Of a stretch of DNA of 64,000 nt, positions 38,093 to 46,928 are shown one piece after another. The DNA is from Methylomonas methanica MC09 (lineage in GTDB: Bacteria; Pseudomonadota; Gammaproteobacteria; Methylococcales; Methylomonadaceae), in NCBI RefSeq assembly GCF_000214665.1, contig NC_015572.1:2232001-2296000 (forward strand). The letters are read 5' to 3'. The position numbers were made by a program, and so were the translations under genes. Numbering within the stretch: position 1 is the first letter of the stretch; the number at the start of each line of letters is the position of its first letter. The notes below the pieces were generated by a model. It was not told the DNA's origin. It saw only the letters and a program-made list of their open reading frames with translations, and did no database searches.

Positions 38093-39229
38093 ATGCCCAA
38101 TAGACCCTTCTGCATTTTTATAGTGGATGACGATAGCTTACAGCGCATGATTGTTTCCGATCATTTGCAAGGCTACGATTATCAAATTCATGAATTCGCC
38201 AGCAGCGCGGAATGTCTGGCTGCGATGGACTTGCAACCTAATCTGATACTGTTGGATATCGAAATGCCCGGGCAAAGCGGTCTTGAAACCTGCCGTGCGT
38301 TGCGTTCCGAAGGCTACGATGCCGTACAAGTAATTTTTGTCTCAGCGCATGACGATTTGGACACCTTGATGGGCGCTTTTGAGTCCGGCGGTAATGACTT
38401 TATTCCCAAAAACGCCGCAAAAGATGTGTTGTTACGCAAGGTGGAAATTGCTATTGAGGCCGAAGAGCAAAAACTAATGTTACAGCGACAATTGTCGTAT
38501 GCGCAAAAAACAGCCTTTACGGCCATGTCCAGTCTTGGCGAAACAGGATTGGTATTGCATTTTCTGCGTTCATCCTTTCAATGTATGGATCTCGAGGCAG
38601 TTGGGCGATTGGTTATTGACATCATGGCGCAATTTGATTTGCAGGGTTTGGTTAAACTGAATAATGGTGATGAAGAGCATTATTTTCGTTCGGATTCAAC
38701 CTGCACCGAACTGGAGAAATCCATACTCGAGTATGCCGCTAAATTGGGGCGCATCAGTCAGACAGGTGACCGTTTGGTCATGAATTACCCGCATATTACG
38801 CTGTTGGTGACGGGTTTGAATGTGGAAGACTCCGAATTAATAGGCCGGTTGCGCGATCATTTAGCCACAATTGCCGAAGGTGTTGGCGTAAGAATTACCT
38901 CAATGGCGATAGAGCAAGAGCGTTTGAAAGACGCTAATGCGCGTATGGAAGCGGTTAAGGAATTAGTCGGCTTAATCACGGAAATAGAAGCGCGCCAAAC
39001 TCAAAATCACAGTCAATTGGAAAAATTAATCGAAGAGCATCGCCTGCAAATGGAAGAAGCCTTCGTATTTTTGGCCTTAACGGATAAGCAGGAACTACAG
39101 CTGAATTATATTGTGGACAATTTGGTTAATCAGGTCGAGGTGCTGTTTAGTAGCGATAACAGTCTGGCTTTAAAATTGAACAGTATCGTAGAAAAACAAC
39201 AAAAGCTGCTTAGGGTAGGCGCAGAGTGA
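38093..39229 (+). CDS. Response regulator with unassigned C-terminal domain
   Basis: The 378-residue protein has an N-terminal receiver (about 5-125; FIVDDDSLQRMIV, ILLDIEMPGQSG, FVSAHDD). The switch-Lys position reads FIPKNAAKD. The remaining 250 residues contain a GAF-like alpha/beta region (about 150-275) and a C-terminal coiled coil (about 280-375) with no output motif I know. GGAG lies before the start. It could be a scaffold or dimeric relay. It is followed, after 212 bases, by the Hpt-like gene. Confidence 0.8.
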   Translation: MPNRPFCIFIVDDDSLQRMIVSDHLQGYDYQIHEFASSAECLAAMDLQPNLILLDIEMPGQSGLETCRALRSEGYDAVQVIFVSAHDDLDTLMGAFESGGNDFIPKNAAKDVLLRKVEIAIEAEEQKLMLQRQLSYAQKTAFTAMSSLGETGLVLHFLRSSFQCMDLEAVGRLVIDIMAQFDLQGLVKLNNGDEEHYFRSDSTCTELEKSILEYAAKLGRISQTGDRLVMNYPHITLLVTGLNVEDSELIGRLRDHLATIAEGVGVRITSMAIEQERLKDANARMEAVKELVGLITEIEARQTQNHSQLEKLIEEHRLQMEEAFVFLALTDKQELQLNYIVDNLVNQVEVLFSSDNSLALKLNSIVEKQQKLLRVGAE

Positions 39230-39441
39230 GGTTGAGTATAATCAGACTGTTCGATAGATGGCCGTGATACAGCCGATGCGTTATCGCTGGCGAATATCGG
39301 ATGTGAAAGCAGGTCGCCCGCCCTGTACGCTTTTGCAGCTCAAGCGCCGGTGCTCGAGACCTCGTTCGCGTCCCTGCGGGGAGACCTGAATTTGCAATAC
39401 CATACCGATTACTTTTTTACGGATTTGACCCGGTATCTACT

Positions 39442-39816
39442 ATGAACGAACTTAAAAAATCACAGTGGGTTGATTGGAGAGCGGTCGAGCAACATTACGA
39501 AGGGCGCCTGGGTTTTATCCTGAGACTTATCGATAGCGCGCTGAATGGGGTACAGCAAGCGAATGCGCAAAAATTACGCCTAGCGAGCCGCCGGGGTGAT
39601 TTTACTGAAATCGGCTTTATCTCGCATACTCTGAATGGCTTTGCGGGCGCTTTTCAGGCAGCCTCGGTAATTGAGATCGCCCAATCAACCGAGAATGCCG
39701 CTAAAGACCATGACCCGGATTGTTTTGAATTATCTTTGAAATTAGCGGACTGTCTGGACGCATTGCTGGCGGAACTACAGCGCTATCGGGAGTCGAATAA
39801 GTGCGATGAATCTTAA
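39442..39816 (+). CDS. Hpt (histidine phosphotransfer) domain protein
   Basis: The 124-residue protein is all helical and carries FISHTLNGFAGAFQA, which matches the Hpt motif AHTLKGxAxxxGA with the phospho-His in place. A conserved Arg/Lys-rich helix precedes it. It should pass phosphate between receivers, presumably including that of the 38093 protein. It overlaps the following LysR gene by 11 bases, a sign of coupled translation. Confidence 0.8.
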   Translation: MNELKKSQWVDWRAVEQHYEGRLGFILRLIDSALNGVQQANAQKLRLASRRGDFTEIGFISHTLNGFAGAFQAASVIEIAQSTENAAKDHDPDCFELSLKLADCLDALLAELQRYRESNKCDES

Positions 39817-40717
39817 TCAGCTGGACTTATTACGAATCTTGCAAGAGACCGATTTCAACCTCAGCAAGGCGGCGGAAAAAATGCACGTGGTGCAATCGGC
39901 CGTCAGTCGTCAATTGCAGTTGTTGGAAGCGGAGTTGGGTTCGCCGTTATTCGAACGACACGGTAAGCGCTTGCTGGGCTTGACGCCGCTCGGGGAGCGC
40001 GTCATGCAGGAAGTTGAACAAATTCATCAGGCCAAGAAGAATATTCAAAGCATGGCCGATGACTTTCGCGCCAATCGGAACGGCACCCTGCATATTGCCA
40101 CCACGCATACGCAAGCCAAATATCTGTTACCGGTGCCGGTGCAAAAATTCAGGCAACAGTATCCGGGCATTAAAATCTACATGGTGCAATCGTCTCCGGA
40201 TAATTTGATCGATTTATTGCATCGGCACCAAGCGGACATAGCCATTTGCACTGAAAAACTGGCCGATGACGACAGGTTGGTATTAAGACCTTGTTATGAA
40301 TGGCACCATGTTGTCATCGTACCTAAAAATCATCGGTTGACCAGCGGATTGTTAACCCTGCAGCGCTTGGCAGAAGAGCCTATTCTGACATATAGCCCTG
40401 GTTTTACAGGACGAACGGCAATTGAAAAGGCCTTTAACGATGCCGAATTGCAGCCGGATATTATTTTGGCGGCCGCTGATTCGGATGTTATCAAAACCTA
40501 TGTCAGGCTGGGCTTAGGTGTTGGTATTATCGCGGAAACGTCTTACGAGCCCAGTAAAGACAACGATTTGATAGCGCTGGATTTACGCCGGTTAATACCG
40601 GCATCGGTGACTAAAATCGCCTACTTAAAACAACTGTATTTGCCGTCTTACTGCCGTTATTTTATAGATAAACTTTTGGAACAAGCGCAATTAAAGAATC
40701 ACCAAAGCGAGATATAA
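39806..40717 (+). CDS. LysR-family regulator, CysB type
   Basis: The 303-residue protein has the CysB-like N-terminal winged helix (LRILQETDFNLSKAAEKMHV, SAVSRQLQLLEAELGSPLFE) and the ligand domain with THTQAKYLLPVPV, the conserved TTHTQARY-type segment of CysB/Cbl that contacts sulfate or thiosulfate-related inducers. It should regulate sulfur assimilation. It is translated together with an Hpt protein here, an unusual context. Length fits the family (about 320). Confidence 0.88.
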   Translation: MNLNQLDLLRILQETDFNLSKAAEKMHVVQSAVSRQLQLLEAELGSPLFERHGKRLLGLTPLGERVMQEVEQIHQAKKNIQSMADDFRANRNGTLHIATTHTQAKYLLPVPVQKFRQQYPGIKIYMVQSSPDNLIDLLHRHQADIAICTEKLADDDRLVLRPCYEWHHVVIVPKNHRLTSGLLTLQRLAEEPILTYSPGFTGRTAIEKAFNDAELQPDIILAAADSDVIKTYVRLGLGVGIIAETSYEPSKDNDLIALDLRRLIPASVTKIAYLKQLYLPSYCRYFIDKLLEQAQLKNHQSEI

Positions 40718-41078
40718 CTGAATACGCTGTTAAGCCGGGCCGGAACAAGGGTGGTGCCATTAGTGCGGCTCGCCGGTTGGCGAATCGCGGCGAAGCATAG
40801 ATATTGAAAATTCATCCAATTCGGTGTCCCTCCGGTGTATCAAGGCTGGTGCGAATGCCTTCAATAAACCTGTCAAGGGGTCGTTAACTGCTCTAATTTG
40901 ACCCTCTTTTTTGCATTGTCTTTTTTCAATCTAGCCCGTACTCAAGGTTTAGTTGTTGCGCTTATTCATGCTGAAACTGCCAACCAATATTTCTAAAATC
41001 CCATGGGAATTGATCCAATGCAGAATTCGGCACAGTGTCTAAGCTTGGTTTGAGAAACCAAGATAAACAGGAGCTACT
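40718..41078. other. Gene-free stretch
   Basis: No supported gene or strong terminator is visible in these 361 bases. Confidence 0.35.
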
Positions 41079-41249
41079 ATGGACGACAACAAAAACGTCA
41101 ATGTCGTTGTCACCGACATTCAAATGCCATTCATGTCGATGGTGACCTTCATGGTCAAATGGGTGATTGCCGCCATCCCGGCAATGATAATCCTCACTCT
41201 GTTGGGCGGAATGTTTACCGCATTAATCAGTGGCTTCACCGCGAGATAA
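41079..41249 (+). CDS. 56-residue membrane protein, unknown
   Basis: An ATG with AGGAG seven bases upstream opens a 56-codon frame. The peptide has a polar N-terminus (MDDNKNVNVVVTDIQMPF) and a hydrophobic helix (about 25-48) ending in a short FTAR tail. The good ribosome site and clean amphipathic layout support it as a real gene. The family is not recognised. Confidence 0.6.
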   Translation: MDDNKNVNVVVTDIQMPFMSMVTFMVKWVIAAIPAMIILTLLGGMFTALISGFTAR

Positions 41250-41279
41250 CTTAAGCGCACACTGAAGCCGCGAGAAGTC

Positions 41280-41411
41280 ATGCGTCTTTATTTGGCGTGC
41301 TTTCCAACTCTATTGGGTTGTGCTTTTTCATCTATCGGAGACGCTGAGGTAACCTGGGGCGGTTCGGAATTGCTACAGAGAAAATCCCAGTTGCGATATT
41401 ATTTAGAATAG
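41280..41411 (+). CDS. Possible 43-residue lipoprotein-like peptide
   Basis: A short frame starts MRLYLACFPTLLGCAFSS, with a lipobox-like LLGC at residues 11-14, and continues for 29 polar residues. The ribosome site is weak (GAGAAG). It follows the 56-residue gene by 30 bases and overlaps the convergent small frame at 41399. It is plausible but not proven. Confidence 0.3.
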   Translation: MRLYLACFPTLLGCAFSSIGDAEVTWGGSELLQRKSQLRYYLE

Positions 41412-41602
41412 GAATCGCTAACCCAGCCAGGGAAAGTAAGCTTTTGTTTCAAAGTCTTGGCTGCGTCATTGCTTTCGCTAATTGCTTTAGTTGCACGGAC
41501 GCATTGATGTTTTTGAAAATGGACGGTTTGCAGTTGGTTAATGATAGTTTCGGTTACGGCGCAGGCTTCGTAGTCAACTTTGCCAGTATCGGTATTTTCC
41601 AT
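41399..41602 (-). CDS. Hypothetical 67-residue protein
   Basis: The minus-strand frame starts MENTDTGKVDYEACAVTET and shows codon choice like the neighbouring genes. It contains two Cys and a helical middle, no membrane helix, and no known motif. The ribosome site is poor. It is divergent from the HD-GYP gene at 41735. Confidence 0.4.
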   Translation of the reverse strand: MENTDTGKVDYEACAVTETIINQLQTVHFQKHQCVRATKAISESNDAAKTLKQKLTFPGWVSDSYSK

Positions 41603-41734
41603 GTCTGCGGATAGCAAAAACCTATCGGTTTTATTTAAGTAAGCCGGCTATACCATGTATTAAGCACAAGGTAAACGGCAATTTCATTTGTGTTTGGATT
41701 AATATAAATTAAATTCCACCTCGTCTAATATTAA

Positions 41735-43528
41735 ATGACAAGAATAAGAAATTTCACAAATTTGTCCGGCATCAGTTTGCTCTATGTAGAAGACGACCTG
41801 GAAACACGAGAAGAGCTACAGTCTATTTTGGGGTTGTATGTCGATAACTTGTATATAGCAAAAAATGGTAAGGAAGGGCTGTTTCTTTATAAAAAATATA
41901 AGCCTGGCATTGTTGTTACCGATATTCAAATGCCGGAAATGAACGGTTTGTCTATGGCGGCGGATATTAAAAGTATCAATCCGGAACAACAGATTGTAGT
42001 GTTGAGTGCTTATAACGATGTGGAATATTTATTCAGGGCCTTGGAGTTAGAGATACAGCATTACATCACCAAGCCCATCAGTGTGGAAAGGCTGTTAAAT
42101 AAACTTGCTGAAATTACCGAGCTAATGAATTTGGCCAAGGAAGTTGCCAAAAACCGAAAATTATTAGAGCAGTACAAATTATTAGTTGATGAAAAGGCCA
42201 TTGTCGTCAAAATTAATTTGAATGGTAATATCGTTTACGTTAATCAACATTTTTGTGAGTTGTCCGGTTATTCCGAAGATGAATTATTGGGTCAGTATTA
42301 TTTATTTAGTTTTGATGGCGTCGATCAACAAGATATTCTGCAGGATTTAAAAAAATCGGTATTAGAGAATAAAAAATGGAAAGGTTTGCTTAAGAAGAGG
42401 ACTAAAGCGGGCGCGGTTTATATAGTGGATACTACCGTGGTTGCCATGGTTGATACTGATAATCAGATTGAAGAATTTGTCGCACTGATGGTTGACATGA
42501 CTGAAGTGTATGAAAAGTTCGAGCGATTAGCCCTCAGTTTAAAGCAGGACTTAAGCGAACAAAAACATTATTTACATGAATATGAACATGCGCTGGAAGT
42601 GGGTACTTCCTTATGTATAATTGATACGGACGGAAAAATTATTAGTGCCAATCGAAATTTTAGTGCTACTTTGGATTATAGCGCCAATGAACTGATTGGG
42701 CAGTCTTTATGCGATTTAGTGCAAGACTGTGAAGATTTTAATAATCGGGTATTAAAAAAAGTAAGCGATCAAGGTTTTAGTTCGAGGGTTATTAAAGTGC
42801 TTGGGAAAGGTGGGTTACCGCGCACACTCAGCACGGTCATCGTGGGTATTCGTAACCAATATGGCGAAATTCATTCTTTAATGAGTTTAAGCCATGATAT
42901 TAGCGATGCCGTAAAATTAAATGAAAGCATTATAGAAAATCAAAAGGATTTGATTTACGTGCTCGGTGAGGTCGTTGAAAACCGTAGCCAGGAAACCGGT
43001 TTGCACATAAAACGAGTTGCGCTGATTTCAGAATTGCTGGCTTTGAAATACGGTTTAAGCGAAGAATATGCAACTATGATAAAAATCGCCTCACCGTTAC
43101 ATGATGTCGGCAAAATTGGCATACCCGATAATATTTTGCATAAACGGGAAAGGTTATCGGATGCGGAATTTAAAATTATGAAAAAGCATGCGGAGTTGGG
43201 TTTTCAATTACTTAATAAATTGGATAAGCCCCTGATTAAGATGGCTGCAACCATTGCCCATGAGCATCATGAAAAATATAACGGTAGCGGATATCCTTCC
43301 GGTTTAGTCGGCGAGCACATTGCTATTGAAGCTCGTATCGTCAGTTTGGTTGACGTATTTGATGCCTTGAGTAGCCGGCGCATTTATAAAGAACCTTGGA
43401 CAGATCACGAAATCATCGAATATTTAAAGAAAAACAGAGGTACCCACTTCGACCCTGAATTAGTGGATTTATTTTTGGAAAATCTCGATGAAATTTTATA
43501 TATCCGCGATTCGTTAAAAGAACATTAA
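41735..43528 (+). CDS. REC-PAS-PAS-HD-GYP cyclic-di-GMP phosphodiesterase
   Basis: The 597-residue protein has a receiver (about 12-130; LLYVEDDLETREEL, TDIQMPEMNG, ITKPIS), two PAS domains (about 150-260 and 285-400) and a canonical HD-GYP domain (about 410-590) with ASPLHDVGKIGIPDNI and AHEHHEKYNGSGYPSGL intact. It should hydrolyse c-di-GMP when phosphorylated. Its gene is AT-rich compared with its neighbours. Four bases separate it from the TolC-like gene, so they share an operon. It contrasts with the degenerate HD-GYP protein at 33555. Confidence 0.92.
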   Translation: MTRIRNFTNLSGISLLYVEDDLETREELQSILGLYVDNLYIAKNGKEGLFLYKKYKPGIVVTDIQMPEMNGLSMAADIKSINPEQQIVVLSAYNDVEYLFRALELEIQHYITKPISVERLLNKLAEITELMNLAKEVAKNRKLLEQYKLLVDEKAIVVKINLNGNIVYVNQHFCELSGYSEDELLGQYYLFSFDGVDQQDILQDLKKSVLENKKWKGLLKKRTKAGAVYIVDTTVVAMVDTDNQIEEFVALMVDMTEVYEKFERLALSLKQDLSEQKHYLHEYEHALEVGTSLCIIDTDGKIISANRNFSATLDYSANELIGQSLCDLVQDCEDFNNRVLKKVSDQGFSSRVIKVLGKGGLPRTLSTVIVGIRNQYGEIHSLMSLSHDISDAVKLNESIIENQKDLIYVLGEVVENRSQETGLHIKRVALISELLALKYGLSEEYATMIKIASPLHDVGKIGIPDNILHKRERLSDAEFKIMKKHAELGFQLLNKLDKPLIKMAATIAHEHHEKYNGSGYPSGLVGEHIAIEARIVSLVDVFDALSSRRIYKEPWTDHEIIEYLKKNRGTHFDPELVDLFLENLDEILYIRDSLKEH

Positions 43529-43532
43529 CGCC

Positions 43533-44951
43533 ATGATCTTGAAAACCATTCCATTGGCGATAGCCCTAATGTCGTGTTGTGCGTTTGCGGTAAGGGCGGA
43601 AACCTTAGGGACGCAACAGTTAACGCTGGAAGACTGCATACGTATCGCCTTGCAAAAACATCAGTCTTTGAATGTCTCCGCAGCAAATATTGCCATGGCC
43701 GAAGCCCTCTATCAGCAAGCCATGTCGGCCTATTGGCCGCGTATTGCCGCTCAGGTCAATGCTTCCCGGGCCGACCAGGACAGGACGTTTACGATGGATG
43801 GGCAATTCAGTTTGCCGCCTCAGATGACAAATGTTTTATCGGGTGGTAATCCAATTGCAGCAGCTGCTCTTGCCCAACCCATCCCTATCAACATGGACAT
43901 AAAGTTGGCCGACAAGGATTTGGTGCAATCCTCGCTGAATCTGACGTATCCTGTCTTCACCGGTTTAAAGCGGGAAGCACTGGTCGCCCAAGCCGAGAAA
44001 GGTATCAAGATCGCCGAACAAGGTCAGCGAAAAACTACTTTGGAAGTCGTTCGCGACGTCAAGAAATACTATCACGCAGCTCAATTTGCCTTGCACATGG
44101 AAAAGCTGTCCGAGGATACCTTGGAACGCTTCAAGGCTTTGGAGGATTTAACCGAACGCCTCTATCAACACGGTTCGATGAAAGTTAAAAAGACCGATTA
44201 TCTACGCACGAAAACCACTGCCGCGGTAACCCGCACCATGTTGAGCGAAGCTCGTTACGCGCGGGAAATGGCACATGAAGCGCTTGGAAATGCCATGGGC
44301 CAGGAATGGAGCGATAGTTTTGTATTGGCGGAAGCCGATCAAGCAACGCCTATCAGCGATGGTTTGCGGGAGTTGATCGAATCGGCACAGAACTTTAATC
44401 CGGATATTCAGCAGCTCAAGTTGGCTGTGCAGATTAGCGACGATCAAATTACCGAAGCGCGTAGCGGTTATTTTCCGATGATCGGCATTCAAGCCGAAGT
44501 GCATGATATCCAGACACCGTACCACGGCGGTTTAACGAACACCGCCAACCGGGATGGCTGGACCATTGGCGTCGGTATGCAATGGAATCTGTTCGACGGC
44601 TTCCAAACCACGGGTAAAGTGAATCAAGCCAAGGCCCGGCAACGAAAACTGGAAAGTCAACAAATACTGTTGGATCAAGCTATAGCATTGCAGGTTAAAC
44701 AACAGTTTTTAAGTATCCGTAGTGCCAACAATCAAACCAAGGATAGCCACGAAGCGGTCGTTTACGCCAGCGAAAATCGAAAGCTGCATGTGCGGGCCTA
44801 TCAGGAGGAGTTGGTGGAAACCAAGGATGTCATTGAAGCGCAGATTGTGGAAACGTTTGCGCAAAGCACACATTATCGAGCCCGCTATGCTTTGGAGATG
44901 GGCTTGTTGTCGCTTGAATATTTAATCGGTCAAAATATGCAAACACTTTAA
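43533..44951 (+). CDS. TolC-family outer membrane efflux protein
   Basis: The 472-residue protein has a signal peptide (about 1-22, cleavage near VRA-ET), LTLEDCIRIALQKHQSLNVS, the typical first repeat of the OEP family, and a second repeat around LRELIESAQNFNPDIQQLKLA. The C-terminal VGMQWNLFDGF strand is also characteristic. It forms an outer membrane channel for export. There is no adjoining RND or ABC pump; it lies in an operon with an HD-GYP phosphodiesterase and is followed by a PhnD-like binding protein. Confidence 0.88.
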   Translation: MILKTIPLAIALMSCCAFAVRAETLGTQQLTLEDCIRIALQKHQSLNVSAANIAMAEALYQQAMSAYWPRIAAQVNASRADQDRTFTMDGQFSLPPQMTNVLSGGNPIAAAALAQPIPINMDIKLADKDLVQSSLNLTYPVFTGLKREALVAQAEKGIKIAEQGQRKTTLEVVRDVKKYYHAAQFALHMEKLSEDTLERFKALEDLTERLYQHGSMKVKKTDYLRTKTTAAVTRTMLSEARYAREMAHEALGNAMGQEWSDSFVLAEADQATPISDGLRELIESAQNFNPDIQQLKLAVQISDDQITEARSGYFPMIGIQAEVHDIQTPYHGGLTNTANRDGWTIGVGMQWNLFDGFQTTGKVNQAKARQRKLESQQILLDQAIALQVKQQFLSIRSANNQTKDSHEAVVYASENRKLHVRAYQEELVETKDVIEAQIVETFAQSTHYRARYALEMGLLSLEYLIGQNMQTL

Positions 44952-45158
44952 TTCAATGGATTTTATGCATCAACAATCTTTGCGGTTTAATGGCTGCGGT
45001 GTGTTGGTGTGGCTTTAGTGTTTCTTATTAAATCCGTCATGCCGAGGTAGTCGCGAGGCTGTTTGAATAGTTAAATATTAGAAATTATAGTTGTTTAAAT
45101 CATATATATCATCATTATAAAATATTTAAAAATGGATGCAGTCAAGGAGCGTTATATA

Positions 45159-46067
45159 ATGCAAATGAGATGGATGCTGTATGCATTCTTAAGTAGCAGC
45201 GTAATTTGCTTGGCACACGCAGAGGAACAGCCGGCGAAACAGGGTCGGGTAAATATGGGTTTATATACTAAATCGATTACCGAACAAGCCAGTATCAGCG
45301 ATATAGAAATATCCATGAATTTTTGGGTTAAAGATGCGCTGGCCTTTGAGGCGCAAAAAGCCGGGATTGATATTCAGTCAACCGGAGCCTTTTTATATGA
45401 AACCATGCAAGATATGCGCGCCGACTTTAGTCGTGGAAAATTGGATATTATCGTGGCGCCGCCACTATTAATTTCCAGGTACTTTAAGCGGGAAGAAATA
45501 ACCGATGGTTTTTCCGGTATGCTGGAAGGTGGAAAATCGGACAGTTTGCTGTTGATAGTGCGTGCGGATAGTCATATTCATAGCATTCAGGATTTACGGG
45601 GGAAACGTATCACCATGCTGGAAGGTGATGAATTAGCGGAAATGTTTATGGATACGCTTTTTCTGAGATCGTTTAAAAAAGGTTATAAAAAGGTGGTTGC
45701 ATCGGTACAGCAACAAGTCAAAGCCAATCGTATCGTCCTGGATTTATATTTTAACAAAGCGGATGCGGGGTTGGCTTATGTTAATTCGTTTCAGGTAATG
45801 TCGGAATTGAATCCTGATATCAAAAATAAAGTTAAAATCTTGGATACCTTTGAGGTAAGAAGCAAAAATTATAGTTATTTACGTAAAGGTTATCCGTTAG
45901 CGAATGAAATGAGACAAATTGCCTTGTCTTTCTATAAGAGTGCGCGAGGCAAGCAAATACTGGATATTTATAAAACGCCGGAGTTGCATTTTCTTAAAGT
46001 CGAGGAACTGGATACGGTTGACCAATTAATTAAAGAGCATGCGCAATTAGTCAGCGGAATAAAATAA
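45159..46067 (+). CDS. PhnD-like periplasmic binding protein
   Basis: The 302-residue protein has a signal peptide (about 1-22, cleavage after AHA), then a PhnD/phosphonate-type binding fold: FSRGKLDIIVAPPLLISRYF, LLLIVRADSHIHSIQDLRGKRI, and FYKSARGKQILDIY near the C-terminus. AAGGAG lies nine bases before the ATG at 45159, which decides the start. Related proteins bind oxyanions or serve as sensory inputs for c-di-GMP enzymes. No PhnC/PhnE permease genes adjoin it, so a sensory role with the HD-GYP operon is possible. Confidence 0.75.
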   Translation: MQMRWMLYAFLSSSVICLAHAEEQPAKQGRVNMGLYTKSITEQASISDIEISMNFWVKDALAFEAQKAGIDIQSTGAFLYETMQDMRADFSRGKLDIIVAPPLLISRYFKREEITDGFSGMLEGGKSDSLLLIVRADSHIHSIQDLRGKRITMLEGDELAEMFMDTLFLRSFKKGYKKVVASVQQQVKANRIVLDLYFNKADAGLAYVNSFQVMSELNPDIKNKVKILDTFEVRSKNYSYLRKGYPLANEMRQIALSFYKSARGKQILDIYKTPELHFLKVEELDTVDQLIKEHAQLVSGIK

Positions 46068-46227
46068 ATAATGTTTCTAAAAAAGCAATTAATTCGTGTG
46101 CATTTCCGATCGTTGGCAATCCCCGCGAAGTTTGGGATGCGGCAGGTTTAATGCTTTGGCTTCCAGCCTTCGCGGTTAAGACGAGTTTGAGTTGTTGGGT
46201 ACTTTCTGATGCGTATTTTATCGCACG

Positions 46228-46797
46228 TTAAGGCGTTTTAAGCGAGCCCGCGTATTCGGCCAGTGCCTTGATATCGTCTTCGCTAAGGGTTTTGGCAATC
46301 GCGTTCATTTGGCCGGCTTTACGGGAGCCGTTTTTAAAGTCCGCTAATTGCTTGCTGATATACTCAGGATGTTGGCCGGCCAACTTGGGAAATTGGCCAT
46401 TGCCCTGTAACTCGTTGCCATGACAGCCCATGCACATGGCTGCTTTGTCTTTTCCCGCCCGAGCCAGACTGGCGTCGCCGCCCGCCGACTTACCCGGTAA
46501 ACCGGAATAGTAAGCCGCCAGATTTTGTATGTCGGCATCCTTTAAATCCTTGGCCATGGCGTTCATGGTAGCGTTACTACGCTCGCCCGAGCGGAAATGT
46601 TTCAATTGCGTTTCCAGATAAGCACGGCTTTGTCCGGCTAAGCTGGGAAACAGGCTGCTGTTGCTCACGCCGTTACCGCCATGGCAGCCCATGCAGGCAG
46701 AGGACCTGTTCTTGCCTGCATTGATATCCGCGGCTTGAGCGGGAATTACCAGGAGTGCCAAAATAAAGCTGAAACCGATTTTATACGTTGTGTTCAT
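46228..46797 (-). CDS. Cytochrome c4 (dihaem)
   Basis: The 189-residue protein has a signal peptide (about 1-22) and two similar cytochrome domains with CMGCHGGNGVSNSS and CMGCHGNELQGNGQFPKL, each followed by a Met ligand region (NATMNAMAKDL, AGQMNAIAKTL). It carries electrons in the periplasm, usually between the bc1 complex and terminal oxidases. GAGG lies eight bases before the ATG. It is a single gene, divergent from the YidE-type transporter. Confidence 0.92.
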   Translation of the reverse strand: MNTTYKIGFSFILALLVIPAQAADINAGKNRSSACMGCHGGNGVSNSSLFPSLAGQSRAYLETQLKHFRSGERSNATMNAMAKDLKDADIQNLAAYYSGLPGKSAGGDASLARAGKDKAAMCMGCHGNELQGNGQFPKLAGQHPEYISKQLADFKNGSRKAGQMNAIAKTLSEDDIKALAEYAGSLKTP

Positions 46798-46928
46798 TGC
46801 GATGACCTCATGGGCTTGATGTACAATCCGTTAACGATAGCGCCTTGGCTGATTCACATCATAAGCAGGAGGAGTCCTGTTTAGCAATCAGTAATTCCCT
46901 TCCTCCTCAACTTGCCTAAAGGTTATTA

